Below are positions 24,501 through 35,085 of a DNA stretch of 64,000 nucleotides, one piece after another (the stretch's first letter is position 1; the number at the start of each line of letters is the position of its first letter). The stretch comes from Neodontobutis hainanensis. Its lineage: Eukaryota > Chordata > Actinopteri > Gobiiformes > Odontobutidae. Made by a program: the position numbers and the translations under genes. The stretch lies in contig JALDNG010000041.1 in assembly GCA_024349245.1 (NCBI GenBank), positions 3,434,501 through 3,498,500 on the forward strand, written 5' to 3'. The notes beneath the pieces are model-generated. The model did no database searches and was not told the DNA's origin. It was given only the letters and a program-made list of their open reading frames with translations.

Positions 24501-27500
24501 GCAGCTTTGCAGAGATTCCTCCTCCCACCTTTTTTTTCTCTGTCTGACAGCGTTTCCCCAGAGCCTCAGCTCAAACTGCAGAACCGCTCTGTGTGGCAAC
24601 TGTTGAACAAAATGGACTCTCACAAGAAGCCCACAGGAAAAGACAAGAAAAAGAAAATCGATGCGACGAAAGCCATTTTAAAACGAGGGAGAGCGTGTAT
24701 CCATCGCTCCGAACGGCACAAAGGAAGAGGAATTAAAGCCGGGGAGCTGGTCTCTGATGAAAAGATCAATAAAATGAAACAGCACTTTCTTAATATTGTG
24801 ACATACAAACCTTGTCCTAATGATCAGTTGGTAATAATTTCAGCACCATTTACATAGAACAATGAGGTTTGGGTCTCGTTTACTGAGAGCAGTTGTCTGG
24901 GTTGTTGCAGAGAAAGCAGCGAGAGACAGAGCTTACTAATGAGCACACTGGGAACGTCTGCATGTTGTGCTCGTGTGTTGAGTGTTATTTCTAAACATCA
25001 CAACCAAGACACATGAGTGGGAAGTTAACTCAAGCTGTCAAAAAAGTATTTCAATCTGGGTTAATTGCTGAGGGAGTCAGAGCCTAGAGCTCTTCATTAA
25101 AGGCTTTTTCACAACTTTCACCTGTTACTTCATTAAAAAGGGAGAGCAATTTATTTGTTTAGCAATTAGTGTTGTTTTTATTACCAATGGCCAAATATGA
25201 AATATGAGCAAAATGGTGGTTGGTTTTAACGGTGCAGTCATGTGGTCCTCTGGAACTCGGAAAAACGCTTTGAAAAAATGTACATGAACACCTGCTAAAG
25301 TTGGAACCACAGCTCGGAAACTCGGGTGAGTTGGGAGTTGCCCGACATTCCTTGTTGACATTATTTGCACCATCAACAAAGCAGAGGAAATAAATCAGTC
25401 ATTTAAAAGTATTTCATACCAACTGTTTTGCGTTAATATCTTGATAATATGATAGCACACGTTTTTTGTTCTCATATATTATATATTATATACAAAGGTA
25501 TTTATTTATGTACGTCCATTATGTTTTTAATAGGCTACCTTTTCTTGAACCGCTACCATTGAGCTAATAATTGCTACTTTGACTGTATTAACTCATTTAA
25601 AAATAACAGCACATTTTTGTCTTACCGTCCCCCTTCCTTGTTTTTATGATTTTGAATGTTCCAACTTTCCCGAGCAGAAAACACATGCACACACCGAAGT
25701 CGGAAGAATGTCTTCCTAACTCAGATACTCCGAGTTCCCGAGGACCACATGAACGCACCGTAACATACATAACACACGTAACACATACATTTTACTTAAC
25801 CTTGGCTTATGTTTGTGACACTGCATAACTTTTTTCCATAAAATATAAAGCCTTGAAAAAAGCATATGTAGTCATTATATTTTTGATTGTTCTTGATGTG
25901 AAAAAGTTACAGTTATGTTGCAGTATACCAAGTGTCTAGTGATGGTCTTGGTTAACAAAAGAAAAAGAGAAGTCCAATCAAAATTCGCTCTCATAATGCA
26001 ATATAGAAATAACCCCATGTACACCTCATTTCACAGGTTGTTGTTTTTTTTAGGTGTGATGCTGTTAAAGAGAATAGAAATTAAATTGAGAGAAGCAGAC
26101 CTACATTGTTCCTGAGATAGTCAGAGGTGTTCTTCTAAACTGTGCCTTTCTGTGGCTAAACTGGGCTCAGTCAGGTCGCCGAGTGGACATTTAAGCTGGG
26201 GTTGGATGTGGACTGCGGGCCAAAGCAGTGATTAGACTCACCAGGCTTGAGACTTCCTCCTGGGCACGCTCTGTCTCGTCCACTTGGAGTGAGGCGTCAG
26301 GTGGTAAATAAGCTGGCGGCAGATCTTGTTGGTGGACTTGAAAGAATTGGTCTCCTGCGACACAAAGACTACTTGGTTCACACAGGAAATCAAACAAAAC
26401 CAAAGCATCAGATAAACAGTCGGGTGAATATTAACTTGTACATCACAGTGTGGATTGGACCGACGATCGCTACAGATGGACACACTGTCACAGACACAAC
26501 ATGTTTCATTCTTCGAGCCACAGCTGTTTTTATGTTTTCCACATTTATTTCCTTGCTCTCTTCTTGTATATCCTCTGTCATTCTCTTTGATTTACTCTGA
26601 GCAGGGTAAATCTAATTAATGGAAAAACACAACAAGGTGGAGGCAATGTGGCGAGAGGAAAAAAGACAGGCGCACTTTACCTAAAGACGATTTGCAGTCT
26701 CTTTTTTTTCTTCTTTTAAATTCTTCCAATGACAGTGTTGTTTTTTTCTTTATTTTTGGTTTAGGCCAAATTTATTGAGCACTAGTTTAGTCCTGAATGT
26801 CGGTCAGCTTGAACCACTACAGTGAATAAATTGAACCACAAAGCTTGATGTATATCTCTGACAATACAGTGTGTCCTTGAATGTCCGTGTGGTGGAAACA
26901 TTGGCCAAACTAGAAGTTGGCAGGCTTTTAGTTGTATTTATTTAAACAACTATAGGCTAATAACTGTTGAGGGTTTCTCTCAAAATCCTTGTCACGTCCC
27001 AACACCATCGTCAGGAGATAGACCTTCCCTCTCTTCCTCCTGGGCTTTCCTCGTCCAAGCCAACTCAGATAAGATTACACAGTCAATTATCATCTGGACT
27101 AGACTGCAGTGACTTTATCTTTCCCCCTAAAACAGATAAGTCCAGTCTAGTGATAGCTGTCATGGCTGCCGGCTCTCTTTTACAGCTGTGCCGAGTTTCT
27201 TTAACCTCAAGAACGAGTTTGAAATGTAGAATGTAGAATCAATTTCTGATTTGTATGCCATGCCACACAGGTCCATGACGGCTGGTAAGGAAACATCAAA
27301 GTATAGATCTCGCTAAAAGATCAGTTATTGTATTTCTGAGTATAAGAATAAAAGAAAAACATTTTATGTACTGGTTTGTTGAGCAGAAATTTAATATATA
27401 GGCCAACATAAAAAACACAGACTCACAAACAAACAAGAAATAATGAGTCGATAGAAGATATTATGTCACAAACCAAGTCAGTCGCACATAAAGAAAATAA

Positions 27501-30500
27501 AGAGTCTATACAATCTTAGAAAATAATAAATAATCCAGTCACCTGTCATTTAGTTTAATGGTAGTTTTCCTTCTTCAGGATGCTGTTAATACATTAATAT
27601 TTTAAATGTAATTAAAAGAGGAAAACAGAAAAATACCGAAAGACATCCTGTGGTTTACTTTCACCTTTTGTTCTAGAGGAGCATTGGTATAGAATAAAAG
27701 AGATTGTATTATTTTGTGTAACTGCTGCACATTATAACATGATAGATTAAACATTTTATTATTAGAAAAAATCAAGTAATTGTAAAATTTAAAAAAACTA
27801 CTATTCAAGCCATTAGATGTGTTAACAATGCAGTTGCATCTTTCACATGGTTTTGCTTTTGTGCTGGAGAATGAGATGAAACATATTAAACATACATAAA
27901 GTATCCCTCATCATCTGTGTGCCTATAGTCAGGTAAAACTACCCTAAAGAGCCTCCTGTGTAAGCCGTTTTCTATTGGCCATATAAATCAGTTAGCACCT
28001 GCTTCTCTGCTTTGACCTCAGTGACTGTCTGTGACCTGTTTGTGGCCGGCCTCCTGGAGCCAGAACCACACTGTCCCACCAGAGTCAGAGCCACAGTCTG
28101 CAGCTGCCTGTGGCACCAGACTGATCCTGATCATTTCACACATGCAGCATCACATCTGCCGCTCACTCACCTCTGGACTCAAAGAGCACAGGCGCAGCAG
28201 GAACAGAAACGACACCTGGCTTTGGCCCAAGAAATAATCCTGACCTCGGCTCTACAAAGGAGCCATCTTTGTAGAAGGGTAATAGACCCAGTTGTTGAGG
28301 TTTGCAGTGCTTTCTAGTGTTTTTGTGTTATGGCTGCTTGGTTGTTGTCTCTTTTCTAGGGTGTTAAGAACAGAGACCTAATGTGATGCTGTAACCTGAC
28401 TCCGCCAGATAGAACTACTCACAGAACAGAGTGTGTTTGACAGGACCGTCTTGGAAGGCTCTCGTTAAAAGCGTTTGCAAAAGGGGGGCGGCTTCTATCG
28501 GAAACTTTTTTGGTGATTGGATGAAGCATACGTTGGAATGGTTTTCGCCAATTATAGCAACAATTCATATTGTAACCAGAGCGTGGCTGATATGAAGAAA
28601 CAACAAACCGCTGTAACAGTAACAGTTTTTGCAAAGTGAATCTGAATAAAAGGAATGTTAACTAACAGTAAATAGGTAAATGAAACACGGACGTTGGCCG
28701 ATGAAAAGAGTGCAAGGTTAGTGCTTCTGACTAAAAATCAAAATACGTCACGTCCAAGTAAAACTGACTCACTAAGAAACATATTCTGTTATATTAAACA
28801 TGCTTAATACAGTAAAAAAAATGCCTTACCTTTTCGTTACTTAACATATGACTCACTCACCCTTTTTGGACACTGCAGATCCCTGGCGAGACTGAGCAGC
28901 AGCTCATGGGAAATGGGGTCCACCAGGTTGAGGAAAGCCGCATTTTTGTACAAAATGTCATTGAGTGATGTTCCCTGGAGTCCTAAATCCTGTCAGAAAA
29001 AAAATGAGGATGGAAAGACATAGTTAGAAATTGCATATCAAACCTTATTCAATATTAAAGCGGTGTTACTTGGATAATATCAGATAAACTGATTACAAGC
29101 TTTGTTCAATGCCTTTCATCTCACTCACACAATGCACTGAGCTGAGAAGTTTTTTTTTCCATCAAAGCTGTTACAGATCAGATGATGAGTAGTGGGTGTA
29201 CATAAATGTGATTTGGGGGGGCAGGTATTCGGAAAAAGTTTAAGTGAATTCAAACGAAACAAGGGTCCCGTTAAAGTAACACATAATCTGAAACATTAGC
29301 ATGCTGAGTGATTGCTATTGAAGAAGATGAAAGCCGTATTCCCCACAAGGCATTGGATCATTTTCACAGTAAATGTACTCCCACTTCTATCTGCAGTCTT
29401 AACTATTCACGGATGAGAGCTGATATTCAGAGCTGTTTAAGAAAAACAGAATTCAGGACATGTCCGTAGGGGCTGGGGATTCCTGTATCATCTTATACTG
29501 TAGTATTTCGATTAACAGACACAATACTACCTCAACGTTAAATACTGCTTAATAAAAGAGGTATTTATTCCTTAATCTTAGTTTTGGTCACATTTATCCT
29601 CAGTTCACTAAATACAAATAGCAACACATTGTATCCATTTGCTGATGCATGTTAAATAATCATATAATCACAAGTTTTACTGCTTTTGTATGACGGGGAC
29701 AAAACGTGTTCAGTCTGAAGCCCATCAACCTCTTATTTGCAATGAAGACAGGTCTACATTAAGTGTAAGACTTTACAAACAGACAGCTTGAGGTCGGGGC
29801 TGTGTAAAACGTGCGCTAGACGCTCTGACAGCTCTAACAATAGGGCCACAGAGAAGCAAAGAGGAAAACTCCTATCAGCGTTTTCTCCTCCTCCAGCTTT
29901 TGAGGTGATTTATTGCAGCAGAGCTCAGTGGGATTCCCTGACGATGGGCAATACTCCAGACCCGAGCTGAGTTCAATAACCTCATTTAGTGCGCACACGG
30001 GTTACTACATGTGCCCAGAAATGAAAGCTTAAAGGAAAATTTGGATGTGATACATGAGCGATAACTGTTGAGTGCAGTAGTATGTGTTCAAAAACTGCTA
30101 GAAATAATCATTAATACACATCTAATCCTTGAGTCTGATTGGTTATCACAAAAACGACAATGTTTCTGACATTTGTTTCCAACATGACTGACCATATCTC
30201 TTCCACTTGTACCTTCAGATCCTTTAATCAAGGTCCTTGTGAAAGCTCCATATCTAATCTGATGTTTTCTTTATCACAAAAAGCCTGTACAGAGCAACAA
30301 GCTCCCAATGGCACAACCCACATGTTTGCCTCATTAGAATCCAATTAAATTTATTGCAGAGCGCGTCAAATCCAGTCCTATCTTCTGCTGCGACATAAGC
30401 AAAATACTACAGCTGTCAGGTGAACAAAGTCCCGAATCACGGAAAATCAAAAAAGGATGCCCAGTAACCTTTTCATCCAAGAATAATAGTTTGTTTTGAA

Positions 30501-33500
30501 GTCACATCACATATCAGATGGAAAATCTAAGCCGACGTTTTCCTGATGTAGTCATAAGTGCTGGGCCTAAAGCAGCTTTGCCTCAAGCTGACTATATGAC
30601 TAACAGAGAGAGGTTAATATGTCGGCTTATTCATAGAAGTGAGACTCAAATATACTGTATTTGGCATTTTTCTATTAAGATTTTTGTGATAATGTTATGG
30701 GTTTTCCTCCATCAACTTCATGGTTATAATGTGAGAGAAATTAAAGCTAAACTGATTTCACTTATGATACATAACTACCCCAGATGACTAGACTGACTTC
30801 AGGTATTGAATGATTTGTGCTTATGTCTTGGACTGTTTATTTGAAGGATACAGCTCTTAAAACCTTAAAACCTGTGTAACATTTGTCATGTAGAAAAAAA
30901 GTCCAAAGTAAGACTGCCCCGACAACACCACCACTATTACCCTGTGGGGATGTCAGACATAGCAATGGTTGACTGAATGTGAATAGTACTTCTGTCAAGC
31001 ATCTGTTTTTATTAATTACCTCAAATGCCACAGTTGTATTGCTGCTCTAGCTTAAGCTTTCGACAACACAGAGATAATGATGTTTGCTAATAATACATTT
31101 ATATAAAGGATTGGCATTCAAAGCTCGACAATATTTAAAGTACTTGTTGCAATAGCCTAATGCTATAACGATCTATTCATAAATTGCTTTAGTCATTTAA
31201 ATTACAGTTTTCTCTGTGACTGTGCATTGGTTATGTGCTGCGTGTAGCAGAGAGTAATTGATATGAGTATTTGCTGATTCTTTGTTTACTAAGATCCCAA
31301 CCTAATTAACTTAATGGCCCAGAAGGCAGATCTGAGATGATGATAAAGCAATGGGGCTGGCGTTCCTCTGTCAAATGACTTCCTTTGAGCTAAAGAAACA
31401 TATCCGACATCCATCATCTCAAGGTGATTATCTCCAAATCCATCCTTCCCAGAGAGGCAAAGCTGCTTTACCGCTACAGAACAACAAAGGTGGAGATCTA
31501 CTGCCAATCCTTTTCTCGATGCTGAAGTATTATTAGTCAGACACTTGGCTTCGGCCCCAAAGCTATACAACAACCGCGGCTCTAGGGCTTCACCTCTCTG
31601 AGCGACAGGGAGACTAGTCGTGCTTCGTGAGCAGTTTCACAGCCAGACGAGCTTTACGGGAAGCTCACGACTAACAAACGCACGTGGAAGTCAAAAAGCT
31701 GTTTTTATATTTTGTATAATGAGATGTGACTCTCTGCAGGAGTGCTGTAATTAAAAGGACAGTGACATTGATCAAAGTCTTACAGGAAGCGGTGTGACTC
31801 TCTCAAATATTTAATTGAATCGGCTCACATTTAAAGTATTAGAGTACAATTTAATGGACTTAGGTGCAATGAAAAGACAATGGAGTGAAGACATTTACCT
31901 AGACTATTTTCTGCATTGTTTCTCAGGTCTAATCCATAAACATCAGTTGAACCTCATACAGATGGGCAGGGAGGTATCGTGACGGGGGGGCCTCGAGATG
32001 AGAACTCCTTTTGTCATGGCTTCAAAACTACTCTCCTTTGATCAATGCACAACAACCCAGATGACTTTTTTTTTTCTTCTCTAGTTTGGGTAAAGCTTGA
32101 CAGGAATGAGTTATAGATAAGGCTTAAGTAGCTGCTGTACCTCCTGGAGGATTAAAAAAACAATGAGTGGTTACATTGTAAATTAACAATCCCACATCAG
32201 CTGATCCTGTGTAAACTGCTGACTTTTTATCACAGTAGTGATAAAAAGGTGTTTTTTTTTAGGGGGTTGGGCTGCATCGCTTCCATCACAAAGAGAGCTC
32301 ACATCAACAACTGTGTCTTGTCCGGACCTGGTTTAATATTCAGGACATGAGCTACAGCTGGCTCCAAGTCCAGTCGCTTTCAGACAAGGCAGGTGTCCAG
32401 ACCTGAAACTCAGCCAATAAGGAAAAGCATCCACTTAACGACTAAACCACTTCAGGGTACATTTGATAATGACAGTGGTGTTGATATGTAAACACGGAAA
32501 AGAGAAGCCTTTTTGGAAACATAATCTACATATTTTTCTTTTTCTGAGATTTAGGTATGGGAGGGTATGCTATTCTGGTGATATAATAACCCTGGGGTTA
32601 GTTTGGAAAGGTGTTTTGTTTGTCGAAGGATGGGGACATTTTGTTTCTTGCTCTGTTTGTTTAGTTTTTTTGGGGCAAGGGATTTGCTCGACTGTGAAAT
32701 GATTGTATGGACCTGTCCATTTACTCAATAAAGACCTTAGAGAAACATATCACTTTCAGACGGTATCACAGTTTTTCAAATTTGACTCGAGACGTTTTCA
32801 ATTTCAAGGTAAATGGACGCAGTAAATAAGCAGTTGTTTCCAGTGGTTATAAAACTCAAGTACTAGTGGAGTTCTTCAAAATGAATGAATGCAGTGCAGG
32901 GATATTTCCATTGGCGTCACTGGCCTCTTCATTTGGCCACATCAGAACAAACTAAACAGAGAAACAGCTCTTTTGTTCTGAATATGCAATTTCTCTCAAA
33001 TCACGTGATGTGTTCAAATGAATAGACCTGTAACCAGTGCAAAAGTATTATAACAACCCAAACGTTTACCTAGGTCATATTTACCTTAAAGCATTTAAGT
33101 GATACCCTACAAAGTATTTATTATAAAGGTCACAAAAACGCAAACTGCCCCAGGACTGATTGTGACATTTTAAAAGCTTATTTAAACCGGCCAATAGGTT
33201 AAAATGATTTCAACAGAGGTAAGTATAACATTCATTTAGGCCAAAGGTTATTCTACAAAAGCATATTCCCCAACTCAGTTATGACAGAAACCACAGACAC
33301 AAATAACACCTATGAATACTGGAGCCTCTGACTGAGCAGTTTCTTTAAGGCTAAACCATTAAAATAAGTTAATGCAATATATTTCTGTGAATTCCTTTGC
33401 AGTGTCTTTATTTTTTTGTTATTAAATATGAGGAGAACTTTCAGTCAAAGTATAAATTAACTTTGGCTAACTTCCTTCCATCATACAATTCGTTTCCTTC

Positions 33501-33852
33501 AAAAGAAAAAAAAACAATGACGTGCATATACAAACAGGTAATTTTTTCCATCACTCCTCACCTTTCTGAGCAGCTTGAGCACTTCACCGGCTTGCTCCAG
33601 CTTCTGTTCCCGGAGAAACCTCTGTATTTCCCGGATCCACGCCACCCTCCTCGCGTAGGGGCTATGGTTGCTTTTCCGCAGCATCCCCGGCAGCTTGTCG
33701 GACTTGAGCATCAAGGAGGTGAACAGGAAGTCCCCTCCACTTCTGCCGGCGCTCCTCTCGCTGTCCGCGGGCATGTCATTCCGCTGGCGTCTCCTCTTGG
33801 ACAATTTGGAGTCAAAATCGAGACTTCTCTGTCTGGTCAACTTGGAGCCCAT
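8928..33852 (-). CDS. lrrc75b: leucine-rich repeat-containing protein 75B (4 coding exons, spliced)
   Basis: Coding exons in transcript order are 33852-33562, 28989-28861, 26354-26242 and 9528-8928. They join in frame to 377 aa plus TGA, somewhat longer than the roughly 315-aa human LRRC75B. Residues 1-97 are a basic N-terminus and a helical segment (RRVAWIREIQRFL). Residues 98-140 carry the family core (ILYKNAAFLNLVDPISHE, LARDLQCPK) and about 150-165 CRQLIYHLTPHS. Exon 4 holds irregular leucine-rich repeats (VLNLSGIPL, AVDLSFTELLDDSL, ILAINGNRL, LAWVDLGNNVDI), then LPTIYEY and an acidic tail (about 340-356). The core matches LRRC75B better than LRRC75A as I recall them. Molecular function is poorly known; leucine-rich repeats usually bind proteins. 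It is divergent from ggt1 with starts 6.4 kb apart, the human 22q11.23 arrangement. The MGSKL start fits the family and has G at -3 and +4. Confidence 0.95.
12261..12637. mobile_element. complete non-autonomous hAT-like element with 8-bp duplication
   Basis: The ends are TAGGGGTGTAA (12261) and TTACACCCTTA (to 12637), an 11-bp inverted repeat with one mismatch. CTCAATAT flanks both sides (12253-12260 and 12638-12645), an 8-bp target duplication as expected for hAT transposases. Inside are reiterated ggttcggttcgg motifs near both ends and no open frame, so mobility would have depended on a transposase elsewhere. The intact duplication suggests a fairly recent insertion. Confidence 0.85.
13549..14480 (+). 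mobile_element. Tc1-like transposon copy, 3' end lost, internal deletion
   Basis: It starts TACACTCACCGGCAAC-TTTATTAGG, the terminus of a very common fish Tc1 family, then carries a plus-strand transposase remnant. N-terminal helix-turn-helix sequence lies around 13690-13870 (DFERKMVVGARWAGL-like) and catalytic-core sequence around 14120-14250 (WRKKHKRMG, IMVWGIFS). At about 14255 the frame jumps from IMVWGIFS to sequence encoding part of the C-terminus, an internal deletion of an estimated 150-200 bases. Frameshifts and stops occur throughout. The right inverted repeat is missing after ggaaggtgtag. Confidence 0.85.
14486..14578 (-). mobile_element. LINE (L2-like) 3' tail fragment
   Basis: On the minus strand it reads caggtggaaattagcctaag, then a span ending in gtcccagtcaaataaattt. 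This is the style of 3' terminus seen in fish L2-type LINEs. A related tail lies at about 61930-62095. Only about 90 bases remain. Confidence 0.45.
14590..14706 (-). mobile_element. partial family A SINE
   Basis: It shares ggcacggtgggttaagtgtct and gacgactgctctaccactgg with the SINEs at 1409, 1687 and 4170. Part of the middle is deleted and the 3' tail is absent. Confidence 0.6.
15358..15671 (-). mobile_element. tRNA-headed SINE (family B) with LINE-like tail
   Basis: Read on minus from about 15671, a tRNA-like head (ggcagagtggttaacatgcc, then gtgagttcaaaacc) leads into a body found also at 51814-52158. It ends in cgaaaacgagatgattcatc and an AAATAA simple tail, resembling L2-type LINE 3' ends. 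A tRNA head joined to a LINE 3' end is the classic SINE plan. A 75-base piece of the same tail is inserted at 62370-62450. Confidence 0.7.
17826..18262. mobile_element. small inverted-repeat element inside the hAT-like repeat
   Basis: The left end ttaaagcaacactccgtaac is mirrored at the right end, whose complement reads ttaaagtgacactgcgtac. This gives an imperfect terminal inverted repeat of about 25 bases. The 435-base interior has no coding frame. This is the pattern of a MITE-like non-autonomous DNA transposon; the superfamily cannot be assigned. Confidence 0.5.
18298..18398. repeat. near-perfect 101-nt foldback hairpin
   Basis: The left arm 18298-18342 begins cttgtgacatacc and ends ttaactttgggg. 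The right arm 18353-18398 is its reverse complement apart from two mismatches and one single-base insertion. The loop is 10 bases. It lies in lrrc75b intron 3. It could be a tiny foldback transposon, a recent inverted duplication or a precursor-like RNA hairpin; sequence alone cannot decide. Confidence 0.75.
21306..21328. repeat. poly-A tract
   Basis: A run of about 22 adenines. The flanks (gacctcaatgt and caggtcacc) show no obvious retroelement body, so it is listed as simple sequence. Confidence 0.8.
26242..26354 (-). CDS. lrrc75b: lrrc75b coding exon 3
   Basis: 113 bases: acceptor tgtgtcgcag before GAG, donor AAGCCTG followed by GTGAGT. It encodes 37 residues, including KICRQLIYHLTPHSKW, plus two bases of a cysteine codon completed by exon 4. 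Without splicing the frame stops two codons later, which supports the donor. Confidence 0.95.
26355..28860 (-). other. lrrc75b intron 2
   Basis: 2.5 kb between well-supported splice sites. No coding exon, RNA gene or repeat with clear ends was seen. Open frames on either strand look like chance. Confidence 0.8.
28861..28989 (-). CDS. lrrc75b: lrrc75b coding exon 2
   Basis: 129 bases, phase 0 at both ends: acceptor ttttctgacag, then GAT; donor AAAAGG followed by GTGAGTGAGT. It encodes residues 98-140, including LNLVDPISHE and ARDLQCPK, the most conserved stretch of the family. Confidence 0.95.
28990..33561 (-). other. lrrc75b intron 1
   Basis: 4.6 kb between exon 1 (donor GTGAGG) and exon 2 (acceptor ctgacag). 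A perfect 11-bp stem (ctttttatcac, loop agta) lies at 32223-32248. No coding exon, RNA gene or full-length mobile element was recognised. Confidence 0.8.
33562..33852 (-). CDS. lrrc75b: lrrc75b coding exon 1
   Basis: It encodes residues 1-97 and ends CTCAGAAAG followed by the donor GTGAGG, phase 0. The start MGSKLT fits an N-myristoylation consensus (G2, T6, nearby K and R). An in-frame ATG at 34000-34002 would add 50 residues of non-conserved sequence, so I prefer 33852. Confidence 0.93.
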
Positions 33853-34260
33853 CACTAGGGAGCGACAGGACGTGTGGCAGCTGCTGAAGAGGGGGCTTCT
33901 ACCACGTACAGCCAAAACATCACACTCAACTTGTAGCGGGATGAGTCGAAAAGCATCGAGCCGCAGGACAACGCAGTTTAAAAGTTGCGAAGCTGCGCAC
34001 AAGTGGAAAACAACAACAACACAACAGCAGGTTGCGTGCTGTGTGCGTCGCCGACGTGCCCTCCTCGTCTCCTTTCATGCAATGCTTCTGCTCTGTGCCA
34101 TCCTTAGCTTTACTCAGAGCTCCTGCGCTCCTCAGCCAATCAGAGGGCGAGTTGTGCTAATCCTGAAGAGTCATGTTGGAAACTGCTTTCTGCTCCAAAA
34201 TGGGCCAAAGCGCGACGAACAGGTTGGAAAACTCTGAGCTCACGCGCAGATATAATACAC
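33853..34260 (-). promoter_or_regulatory. lrrc75b 5' leader and promoter region
   Basis: From 33562 to about 34240 the sequence is richer in G+C and CpG than its surroundings (for example gcgtcgccgacgtg near 34045 and gcgcgacg near 34210), consistent with a vertebrate CpG-type promoter at the gene's start. On minus, tattatat at about 34248-34255 could act as a TATA-like element. The transcription start cannot be fixed by eye. Confidence 0.45.
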
Positions 34261-35085
34261 ATACCTTTAAAAATGAGCAAGGACAGCATTTATGAGGAAA
34301 CACACGAGGTAACAGGTAGCCTCGAATGTGTAATAAATATTGTAGTATTAGTTAAAAAAAAAAGAAACTGAAAGGTAACAAAGAGGGCTCTAATACCAGA
34401 GGATACTGGAAATTAAAAAACACATTATTCAAAGATAAAACATAAAAAATGTCCAGAAAATAAATATTCTAAACAAGAAACGGACTCATTCCTAAACGGG
34501 AGTTTTTAGGGAAGCAGTAAAACGTAGCTATGATAAAAGAGAGAACTGGCACAAAGCCCATTTGTAGAACTATTTGGAGATATGTCAGTATTGTTTGACA
34601 ACCTAATCAACAGAGATCCATGTTTCTTCATAAAGTCAATCAAATCAAAAGTTCACAAACTTGTTAAGCTAGTGTGTTGATGTAAAAAATAAAGATGTAC
34701 ACAAAGTGTTTTCTGGGTAAGTGCAATCAATGTGGGGGCAGGCAAAAACATTAACATAGTTATACAACCCTACATTCATCTAAAAAAGTCAATCTCATTA
34801 ATATAACCTGCCATTAGTAATATAGAATCAAATCAAAGCAGTTCTGCAAGATATGATGCCCCTAAGTAGGCTAATGTTTAACTTTAGGTTAATCTGAACA
34901 ATAAACTGGACTTGGACTGATCACACCGCTGTCCTCTACAAGAAGGGTCAAAGTCGACATCCACATAGACAACAGGTCCTTCAGAGCAGGTAAGAGCACT
35001 ACCGCAGGCCCTTCATCCCCTCTGCAGTCAGAGTGTAGGCTACAGCACACATGTGAACCACAGCCACACAGCAAGAGTGTAGGCT
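34261..35085. other. no feature recognised
   Basis: AT-rich sequence upstream of lrrc75b and left of the retroelement remnant. No coding frame, RNA gene or clear repeat ends. Part of it may be eroded retroelement, but nothing is readable. Confidence 0.4.

Larger units (their letters stand above)
9529..26241 (-). other. lrrc75b intron 3 (16.7 kb) and its contents
   Basis: This one intron holds over a quarter of the window. Recognisable contents are a hAT-like element (12261-12637), a Tc1-like copy (13549-14480), a LINE 3' tail (14486-14578), a partial SINE (14590-14706), a SINE with LINE-like tail (15358-15671), a nested cluster with a hairpin (17685-18619) and a SINE fragment near 19230-19305. 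Degenerate AGTCC/TTTAGTC minisatellite occurs at about 20990-21075 and 21335-21510, poly-A at 21306-21328 and poly-T at 22999-23018. I see no coding exon or RNA gene in 9.5-12.2, 12.6-13.5, 15.7-17.7 or 19.3-26.2 kb. Open frames there are short and unlike proteins. Confidence 0.8.

Noticed and set aside
24507..24857. A 116-residue plus-strand open frame with a lysine-rich stretch (KPTGKDKKKKID) in lrrc75b intron 3
   Set aside because: No recognisable domain, no family I know, antisense to the host gene, and no supporting splice or promoter context. Length and A-rich composition are compatible with chance.
28012..28317. Two overlapping plus-strand open frames in lrrc75b intron 2
   Set aside because: Neither resembles a known protein; the overlap of two frames in a locally GC-richer patch suggests chance absence of stops.
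31600..31680. Imperfect inverted repeat around gtgagc...gctcac
   Set aside because: Arms are short and mismatched, and no flanking feature supports a functional structure.
32223..32248. Perfect 11-bp stem with 4-base loop
   Set aside because: Short, AT-rich stems of this size are expected by chance in 64 kb; nothing around it suggests an RNA gene or terminator.
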